This document shows, in pieces, positions 58,901 through 64,000 of a stretch of 64,000 nucleotides of DNA. Origin of the DNA: Tachypleus tridentatus. Taxonomy: Eukaryota; Arthropoda; Merostomata; Xiphosura; Limulidae. The stretch covers positions 66,021,558 through 66,085,557 of the forward strand of contig NC_134825.1 of the NCBI RefSeq assembly GCF_004210375.1, read 5' to 3'. Position 1 is the stretch's first letter, and the number at the start of each line of letters is the position of its first letter. A model generated the notes under the pieces. The model saw only the letters and a list, made by a program, of their open reading frames with translations, did no database searches and was not told the DNA's origin. A program made the translations under genes and the position numbers.

Positions 58901-61900
58901 CTTTATAGATTGTTCCCATGCTAAACTTTTCTCTACATATTTTTTCAGCATTTAGTTTATCTTGAGTCTCACCATTGTTTATTCCCAGTTTAAAGCTTCC
59001 CTTACAGCTGAATTATTAACCCTTGCAAACAAGACAGACCCCATCCTATTTAATGGTAAACAACCCAATTCTAGAGGCTCCCACTGAAGTGATTTCACAA
59101 GTCTAAGCTGTTCATTGTTACATATTAACCTAAGCCCAGTATTCAGCCCTAGTGAATACAATTTTATATTTGCAACTAATTCTTGGCAGTATACCTGACA
59201 CAATTAGGCTAAGACCCTTTCCTTTTGATTTAAATGCCTTTATCAACCTCCAATAATTATCAAGTAACTTTTCTGATAAACTTTTCCCTACATCATTAGC
59301 CCCTATGTGCACAACAAAGACTGTATCATTGCTTACCCCTGTTATCATACCTCTTACTCTGTCTTTTATATCCTTCACCCATCTCTCTGGATAGCATAAT
59401 CTAATTATTTTCTCCATATATAACCCACAGACTATCCTATCCACATCAAGTCAAAGAATCATCTATAGCTATAGCCTCCTTAAATTTATCATTGACATCC
59501 TTTTCTTCCCTCCAACAGATCCTCATCTGTACAAGCTAAAGTATAAGATCTGTTGCTCAATAAAACAAACTCATTAAAGTTAAATCCACCAGTTTTGGAC
59601 CTAATAATACTGTTTTTAGTTTCCTGAAAGTCATTATTAGCTGATGTATACCTTGGATATAAAAGCTTTAGTTAATCTTGAAATTCTGCTGCCATTTCCC
59701 ACAGTTTACATTTCTCTTTATCTATTGTCCATACTCTAATTAGAATAGCTTTCAATTTCTCTTCCAACCTGCAAATTCTGAAGTTTCTAGTGTCAAGTTC
59801 CCAAACAAGAAACATCTACACCTAACAAACTTTGAGTGCTTAACTCCTGCATTAGTCCTAACCACTGTATTTGTAACTTTAAGTATGAGTAGCCTATTAA
59901 CAACACTATTAAACCTTACTCTCAGAAGTAAATATATATTATAGTATTTTATCACTACTTTACCTTCACACTAAAGAAATTAGGTTTATCTTTACAATAC
60001 AGAAGTGACAAAAATCACCCTTTACTTTAGTTGGTATTTATACAATAATATAATGTATTTAGTCTGATTTATAACCTACATATAAGCTGAATTTAATCTA
60101 ACAGGAGTAAATTCAAGTAATCCAGCTTATCCTTAAAATAAGAAGAGAAAGCCAAATAGTCTTATATTGTACTTAATATGTTTTATGATTTACCAATAAA
60201 TTGAATTATAGATATGCCTAAAGTAGCATTACACATCCTAAGCAGTAGGAAAAATAGGAAATTTGTGATGTCAAAATACTAAGTCTAATTTCATACAAAT
60301 CAGGAACTCAAATGACCAATATTACCAAGCTAGAATATAAAATAAAGTCATATTTTATTTTGCTGAGATATGGCTTATGAACTGAATCAATCACAGTGGC
60401 TCTGTTCACCTCTTTCAATTTTTGGAAATGGTTCCTTATATATACTTACTTCAATTTATAACATGTGAATAGCCAATTGACAGCTTAGAATGTCCTCTAG
60501 TGGTTTTCTTAGCCATTTTAATTTGCGAAAATACTAAGTTTGTTTTGAACCATGATTTCAAGCAGATAGGTCGTGTCTTTAATGCGCTCAAAGTTTCATA
60601 TATTTATTTTTTTAAACCTAAATATATCTTAGTTACTAAGTTTAATAAATTATAATGGAATTATATGGTATCTGTATAGTTATTTATGATCTTTTTGGTC
60701 ATTAAACTATACATATAAAAAACCTAAAAAATATTTGTTTGATATCCTCTATGTGTGAAATTTTAAAAGGCTTAACAACTTACGTCCAGCAGCAACTGAG
60801 TTCAAAGGTCATAGTTAGAATAGATAATTGTTTGCTTTACTTTATTTATTGTTCTATGTTTTAAGAAAAACAAGTTTAATAATTTATTTCTAAATAGTTA
60901 TAATCTATACACTTGTATAATGTATAATAATTGAAAGATGAATGTATATAACAAAATACTAGTCCACTAAAACACAGGGAAGACTAAAGATCAGTTTCAT
61001 AGTATTGAATGCATAACACGAGTGCATGTGCACCACATTAATGCAACTTATGTAATGTTAGCTAGGCATGACTGGAATGTCAGTATAATAAAAAATAATA
61101 AATATATAGTGTTATGAGACTAAGGCTACTTAAACTAAACATTTCTATTTTTGTGTTGTATGTCATCATTCTAGCATGAAAAAAAGCATAATTTATATTT
61201 ATTTCCTAATTTTTTTAATGATAGTTACAAGGTTAGTCAAGTGACAGACCCCACGTAGTTATGGATGTAAGAAATAAAATACAAAGTCTTACTGTAAACA
61301 AACGTTTGAAATGTATTTAGGAGGTTTTAAAAATTATGCAAATTATATTTGAGATTTTTGGGACAAAGAATAGTCATTTCAGTAATAACATGAAATCAGC
61401 TTGCATTCAGACAAATAATGAAACGGTCTCAATATTTTCACAAACAAATCTTTAGGAAAATTATTTCATTAAAAAATCTGATTTTTGTGTATAAAAAATT
61501 GTAATCGTCACTTAAAGTCTACAAAACTTTGTGAAGACACACAAACTGTATCAAGAGTTACAATGCAAACACTTAACTTGTGCAAATGTGTAGACGAGCT
61601 TATGTATATTATATTGAGCCTGTTACAAAAGAGTTAAATGATATTCAAAATTCTTCAAAAGCTTAGCTTTAATAACATCTTCCTTTTCTTTGTAGCATCC
61701 TCCATAATGTATAAAGTGGCATATTCTTTGTTCAGAATGTGTACGAGTTTTGAACATAGCAGTTAGAAAAAATATATTAGTTAAGAATTTGAAAGTTTGG
61801 AAACAGAGTAGATAATCCATAATATCATACTTATTAGGTAAAACTTCAGAGTTAACCCATGTTAGTTGACAACAAAGGAAAATAATTTTCACAATATTAT

Positions 61901-63386
61901 AATGCTAAGTAAAACAGTTAGTAAAACTAAATGTACTCGAGGAAACTTAAAAACTTTACATATAGCCCAAAAACACCACATAATGAAAAGTGACAAACTC
62001 AGAATTATTAAGACATGGGAACTTAATGTTATGACTCTGTTAATCATTTTCTCACCTTACTTAAGTTTCATGTCTCAGACATCATAATTAGAAATTTATT
62101 TAATGCTTTATTTCTCAGCATTATTTATTTTTGGTTTCTTCAAAGATTTGTATGATGTTCTTATGCACAGTAACACCTGAGCCAACACAGTCTACCTTTA
62201 GTTACACTGTATATAAGGAACAATAACTATCAATTTCCAAGTAATTTATTCAATAAGATTATGCCTCCAAGAAAACTTCACATCATAAATTTATTTATTG
62301 CAAGCCTTCAAGCTCATTCACAAAATCTTCTTTAGGACTTTTTGGAAAAATTTCTCCCAGTATTTTATTTTTCAGATGTATACATGGATTGTTTAAGAAT
62401 AATTTTCAAACACTTTCCACATCTACTTTAGTTACTTCTAAATTAAGAATTGAAGTAGATACAGAGTAAGGACTCTGAAATGGTTCTTTAAAATAATAGA
62501 TTTGACAACCTGTTCTTTTCCGTATAATTACAGGTCACAGTTCCACAATTTGTTTGTGGTGGAGAAATTTCATATTGAAACCTACTGTACACTCAGCTAA
62601 ATAAACATTCATATGAATGATATATAGCTATCCCTTGATTTATGAAATGGATACGTTTTTTGGAGAACATATAATTAAAAATGTAAATTGAAAATGCTTT
62701 TCCTGTTATTTTAAAGATAAACAACAGGGGATGCATTCCTGATCTACAATTTTTGTCCACACAAACGTAATATTTTCTACCACTATAACATAACAAAAAT
62801 ATTGTTACAATTAACATGAAAAAAAACCTGAAATAAAAACAAAACATAGTGTACTGTACTTGCCAAATAGTTGTTGCTTTGCTTGTTAAGGTGACAGAAG
62901 GAAAGAGAAGTTACAGCAGTTACTGGCAAGCGAGCTTCAACAGACAGCAAGAGATCATCAACTACCGAATTTAAATTATAACGTATTGAAGAATAGCTTA
63001 ATAACTAAAGGTATTTCAATATTGTAGCATAGAAAAATGTCTTTATAGATATTTGTATTTTATAATAGTAAAAATCTGTTTCATAACAGGCAAAACTTTG
63101 TTATGACTTTTACGTAAAGTTTTATTACAGCAAAAAATGCAAACAAGTAAAAAACATGCCCATACAGTTAATTATGTTATAGCAACAAAATAAAAACTAA
63201 ACATTATAAATTGAGGGATACCAGTATCTATATAAGTAAATGTGAATATAACATACTTAAATTATTTTATACAAGTCAAAATAATTTGCTCACGGATCTG
63301 CTAGTAATGTTGGAAGAGCAGTTTCTTGGATTTTAGAGGGAGAATTGAAACCCATGGCATAAACACCTTTCAAAAGGTTGGGATTT
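34865..63386 (-). CDS. DDX19: DDX19/Dbp5 DEAD-box RNA helicase (C-terminal eight exons)
   Basis: Spliced on the minus strand from 63294-63386, 55604-55706, 53154-53268, 52238-52415, 48422-48659, 39720-39882, 35198-35389 and 34865-34929. All junctions are GT-AG and keep frame, giving about 380 residues. Motifs in order: Q motif ([10 protein letters not shown]), I ([10 protein letters not shown]), Ia (PTYELALQ), Ib (GTPGKV), II ([13 protein letters not shown]), III (SAT), IV (VFCHTRKTASW), V ([10 protein letters not shown]) and VI ([10 protein letters not shown]), ending [11 protein letters not shown]. The [12 protein letters not shown] and [13 protein letters not shown] contexts are diagnostic of DDX19/Dbp5, the ATPase that strips export factors from mRNA at the cytoplasmic face of the nuclear pore (with Gle1 and Nup159/NUP214). 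The family is about 480 residues long, so roughly 100 N-terminal residues lie beyond 64000. No catalytic residue is missing. It is convergent with the HES gene. Confidence 0.96.
35198..35389 (-). CDS. DDX19: DDX19 exon with motif VI
   Basis: Encodes [20 protein letters not shown] through [20 protein letters not shown] to QIEDHF. The acceptor is tttttatgacacag and the donor is gtgagc. HRIGRTGR is the arginine-finger motif. Confidence 0.97.
35580..36850 (+). pseudogene. Decayed Penelope-like reverse transcriptase and endonuclease
   Basis: Lies inside a DDX19 intron on the opposite strand. In several frames the order of a Penelope-like polyprotein is kept: [20 protein letters not shown] (about 35740-35800), [20 protein letters not shown] (35890-35950), a damaged catalytic box reading [10 protein letters not shown] (about 36025-36060) where a YVDDxxLL-type motif is expected, and then an open frame (36156-36515) with [13 protein letters not shown] and [13 protein letters not shown] remnant of the cysteine-containing GIY-YIG lead ([12 protein letters not shown], about 36635-36670) follows. 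Stops, frameshifts and the changed catalytic aspartate show that it is dead. It is a different family from the copy at 29977. Confidence 0.82.
37171..37474. repeat. 102-bp tandem repeat, three copies
   Basis: Three nearly identical copies of a 102-bp unit (landmark gaaatcttaatgccaatgat at about 37183, 37285 and 37387). They differ mainly at the two ends, so the duplication is recent. Intronic to DDX19. Confidence 0.95.
37620..37742 (-). other. Exon-like 40-codon stretch, unassigned
   Basis: On the minus strand a good acceptor (tatattcatgcag) precedes 40 sense codons ([20 protein letters not shown] and on to LTDEQKQVV) and a stop. The peptide looks like ordinary protein rather than translated AT-rich junk. 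It cannot serve as an alternative DDX19 end with any meaning, because joined to the preceding exon in phase 1 it would read a stop at once. It is probably a gene or transposon fragment. I do not recognise it. Confidence 0.3.
37743..38942. other. Intronic sequence with unassigned open frame
   Basis: An 85-codon plus-strand frame (38098-38355) and weak coding-like sequence before it (37900-38090) might be another decayed retroelement piece, but no family could be named. The remainder is AT-rich. Confidence 0.3.
38943..39215. repeat. Tandem repeat of about 93 bp, three copies
   Basis: The landmark gtcacataatttgctgca recurs at about 38966, 39060 and 39153, with the following cagtcagcattgtgtt and attttaatgaagttgtta in each unit. 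Small deletions make the periods 94 and 93. It lies about 0.5 kb before the DDX19 motif-V exon, in the intron downstream of it on the coding strand. Confidence 0.9.
39720..39882 (-). CDS. DDX19: DDX19 exon with motif V
   Basis: Encodes [20 protein letters not shown] through [11 protein letters not shown], in phase 0 at its start and phase 1 at its end. The acceptor is tgtatttaatag and the donor is gtaaaa. It must be joined across 8.5 kb to the exon above to rebuild the FCHTRKTA motif. Confidence 0.96.
39883..41574. other. DDX19 intron, including a GC-richer fragment
   Basis: Mostly AT-rich intron. Positions 40735-41165 are distinctly richer in G and C (cagcagctgggaactccaga, gaggagggggttgtatagg) and resemble in composition the block at 44255-46990. 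They may be a separated piece of the same element. No frame in it is convincing. Confidence 0.4.
41620..42120 (-). repeat. Unnamed interspersed repeat A, copy 2
   Basis: The reverse complement of this stretch aligns with 13125-13625. See that entry for shared words. The aligned part extends from about ctaatgtcctaatag (near 41695 on the complement) to a gttacattattataattt-type word at about 42105. The 84-codon frame at 41572-41826 overlaps it and is not supported as a gene. Confidence 0.7.
42638..42660 (+). repeat. Possible piggyBac-type terminus
   Basis: TTAA followed by cccttttgccatggg has the form of a piggyBac target site plus terminal inverted repeat. A matching inverted form (aaaagggttaa) occurs at 52907-52917 and a looser one (acaaaagagttaa) near 61624-61636. 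No element bounded by a pair of these could be traced with certainty. Confidence 0.35.
43700..44180 (+). repeat. Unnamed interspersed repeat B, copy 1
   Basis: Aligns in direct orientation with about 61205-61620: aatttttttg..ggtcagtca, ttactg.aaacaaa, gaaat.tatttaagaggttttaaa, atttgag..ttttg.ga and aactttgtgaaga are shared in the same order. Non-coding. It begins near a ccctttgaattaactctag block, again suggestive of a piggyBac-related non-autonomous element. Confidence 0.65.
44255..46990. repeat. GC-richer unidentified block, probably a decayed element
   Basis: About 2.7 kb with markedly more G and C, purine-rich on the plus strand, inside an AT-rich DDX19 intron. Its left edge carries an imperfect inverted repeat (tatcagaaatacattttt ... 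aaaaatgt...tctgata, 44306-44352). Several overlapping frames of 60-100 codons occur on both strands (for example 44846-45118 plus, 46310-46934 minus), but none shows a recognisable domain and they overlap one another. No terminal repeats or target-site duplication could be established. Confidence 0.45.
46991..48421. other. AT-rich DDX19 intron sequence
   Basis: The remainder of the 8.5-kb intron. Nothing recognised. A 74-codon frame at 48006-48230 has a hydrophobic composition but no family match. Confidence 0.45.
48422..48659 (-). CDS. DDX19: DDX19 exon with motifs III and IV
   Basis: Encodes [20 protein letters not shown] through IGQAIVFCH. It includes the SAT motif and the linker into the second RecA domain ([20 protein letters not shown]). 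The donor is gtgagt in phase 0. Confidence 0.97.
49053..50090 (+). pseudogene. piggyBac-like transposase relic
   Basis: Opposite strand to DDX19, inside its intron. Fragments in changing frames keep piggyBac transposase order: an acidic N-terminal stretch rich in E, S and D (about 49345-49430), [17 protein letters not shown] (about 49625-49675), [19 protein letters not shown] and [10 protein letters not shown] (49733-49820), then [18 protein letters not shown] (about 49876-49930). A TTAA with adjacent cacattctctgc at 49053-49068 may be the left end. Stops and frameshifts, and no C-terminal catalytic region that I can recognise, show that it is inactive. Confidence 0.72.
50091..52237. other. 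AT-rich DDX19 intron sequence
   Basis: No gene or named repeat recognised. Positions about 51955-52100 are slightly richer in G and C, with no convincing frame. Confidence 0.45.
52238..52415 (-). CDS. DDX19: DDX19 exon with motifs Ib and II (DEAD)
   Basis: Encodes [20 protein letters not shown] through [20 protein letters not shown]. The acceptor is cttatctag and the donor is gtatgt. The DEAD box and following MIATQGH are characteristic of this subfamily. Confidence 0.97.
53154..53268 (-). CDS. DDX19: DDX19 exon with motif Ia
   Basis: Encodes [20 protein letters not shown] through FAVRGEE, with acceptor cattgtgtag and donor gtaagt. PTYELALQ is the DDX19-type form of motif Ia. Confidence 0.95.
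53269..55603. other. AT-rich DDX19 intron sequence
   Basis: A 2.3-kb intron with no recognisable coding or repeat content. A (TA)-rich stretch lies at about 54900-54925. Short frames at 54234-54470 (minus) and 55409-55594 (plus) have no supporting context. Confidence 0.45.
55604..55706 (-). CDS. DDX19: DDX19 exon with motif I (Walker A)
   Basis: Encodes [20 protein letters not shown] through VDPSNSFPQ, with donor gtaagt and acceptor ttttatag. The GTGKT P-loop is intact. Confidence 0.96.
55707..56009. other. AT-rich intron sequence beside the LINE
   Basis: Nothing recognised. The 3' end of the CR1-like LINE must fall near the right edge of this stretch, but no terminal microsatellite was identified. 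Confidence 0.4.
56010..59960 (-). mobile_element. Nearly full-length, dead CR1-like LINE
   Basis: Reading on the minus strand from high to low coordinates, CR1-type domains occur in order. First an N-terminal region, then an SGNH-esterase-like domain ([14 protein letters not shown] and [11 protein letters not shown], 59130-59444). Next is the end of an APE-type endonuclease ([33 protein letters not shown]; 58281-58622). The reverse transcriptase follows, with [14 protein letters not shown] (about 57910), [15 protein letters not shown] (about 56915-56965) and a catalytic box reading KFADG at 56868-56879 instead of FADD. A C-terminal [12 protein letters not shown] (about 56160-56190) and a short tail (gatggaccattaggtctct) end it. 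Frameshifts, stops and the lost catalytic aspartate make it inactive. It lies in a DDX19 intron in the gene's own orientation and contains a nested SINE. Confidence 0.88.
57392..57590 (-). mobile_element. Family-1 SINE nested in the CR1-like LINE
   Basis: A shortened copy in reverse orientation: tail gttttgtttttaatttcgta, ctatctgtccctaattt, an internally deleted central domain, and head ending aatcatgctaggccc. The flanks cctactatt (57383-57391) and cccactatt (57592-57600) match at 8 of 9 positions and are probably an aged target-site duplication. LINE coding similarity resumes on both sides. Confidence 0.82.
59961..61204. other. AT-rich DDX19 intron sequence
   Basis: No gene or repeat family supported. 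Positions 60100-60700 contain several medium-complexity words without visible copies elsewhere in the window. Confidence 0.4.
61205..61636 (+). repeat. Unnamed interspersed repeat B, copy 2
   Basis: Direct-orientation homologue of 43700-44180. It ends near acaaaagagttaa (61624-61636), which resembles an inverted piggyBac-type end next to a TTAA target. Non-coding. Confidence 0.65.
61637..63293. other. AT-rich DDX19 intron sequence
   Basis: No coding exon with the DDX19 phase could be found here. Short frames at 61623-61892 and 62593-62847 (minus) and 61866-62087 (plus) have no recognisable domains. Confidence 0.45.
63294..63386 (-). CDS. DDX19: DDX19 exon with the Q motif
   Basis: Encodes [20 protein letters not shown] and on to LLADP. 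The acceptor is atattttcag and the donor is gtgagc. The first base finishes a codon from an upstream exon outside the window, and the last two bases (CC) join the next exon's C to give a proline codon. The Q-motif glutamine (IQE) that contacts adenine is present. Confidence 0.94.
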
Positions 63387-64000
63387 CTGAAAATATAAAT
63401 TTCAAATTGTGTTATGACTATGCATTCGATCTGTGTGATGAAATATTACACTCTTTCTGTTTTACTTTAGAACTTATATATGCAATTAATAATTACTGTA
63501 CCCTATAAACCTATCACAAAAATTATATAATATGCTTAAAAGTTAATATGGTTTAAATTACCTACTTAAAAAGTTGATATACTGAAAAATGTGTCACAAA
63601 CAATTAAAAGACCAAGTTAAATAAATTTAAATGTTAGTAGGGAGGTATAAAGTAGCTTAATCTTCTAATTATTATTATTATGAGAAATACAGACTTTACC
63701 ACTAAGTATACATGACTAAACAACTTCAGTAAATGCAAAACAAAAACTCTTACAGGGTTTGAAATTACACACACAAGAAAAGTAATGTGCTCTGCAGTAA
63801 GCAGCAGTAAAATTTTACTTCTGGCACAAAATGTTACCTTCCATTAGCCTCATGATTAAAACAAACTTGCTCTATCCTTTTCACTTTCTCACCTACATGA
63901 GTTAAGAAATGGGAGTGTGGAATGTAACTGAACAAAATGATTGGTTGAAAAATAAGATGATCCAGTAGGAAATGAAAGCCAGGCAGTTAACATTTTCTGA
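63387..64000. other. Start of the next DDX19 intron, to window edge
   Basis: I searched the minus strand here for the FEEL-type sequence that normally precedes the Q motif and did not find it. The N-terminal exon(s) are therefore taken to lie beyond 64000. Confidence 0.55.

Overview
This is an AT-rich, intron-rich animal nuclear sequence with no bacterial features. Tens of copies of tRNA-derived SINEs, decayed Penelope-like, CR1-like, Gypsy-like and piggyBac-like elements, and animal-type spliced genes point to an arthropod. From memory of similar repeats I would guess a chelicerate, most probably a horseshoe crab; that is inference and no search was run.

Only two genes can be supported. (1) On the + strand, 17764-23403, lies a complete four-exon Hairy/Enhancer-of-split (HES) type bHLH-Orange repressor of about 285 residues. 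It ends in a Groucho-recruiting WRPW motif and has the same intron layout as vertebrate HES1, but its basic region and helix 2 are atypical. (2) On the - strand, eight coding exons between 63386 and 34865 encode about 380 C-terminal residues of a DDX19/Dbp5 DEAD-box RNA helicase, from just before the Q motif to the stop codon. All splice phases agree, and the N-terminal exon(s) lie beyond the right edge. The two genes converge on an 11-kb repeat-filled spacer.

Layout: 1-17 kb is repeat-rich and gene-free (SINEs, Penelope tails, two minisatellites that happen to be open in one frame, one copy of an unnamed repeat). 17.7-24 kb is the HES gene, with three SINEs in its third intron. 24-34.9 kb is the spacer, holding a decayed Gypsy-like gag-protease relic, a GIY-YIG domain of a Penelope-like element, and a long TA palindrome. 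34.9-63.4 kb is DDX19, whose large introns hold a Penelope-like reverse transcriptase relic, two tandem repeats, a GC-richer unidentified block, a piggyBac-like transposase relic, and a nearly full-length but dead CR1-like LINE with a SINE nested inside it.

The two genes have no evident functional link: one is a transcriptional repressor probably acting in Notch-type patterning, the other an mRNA-export ATPase at the nuclear pore. The more unusual observations are the atypical HES DNA-binding region and a possible frame-breaking micro-exon; a Penelope-derived snap-back insertion with intact target-site duplications; two SINE families that share one 3' tail; and two repeat families, each present twice, that I cannot name.
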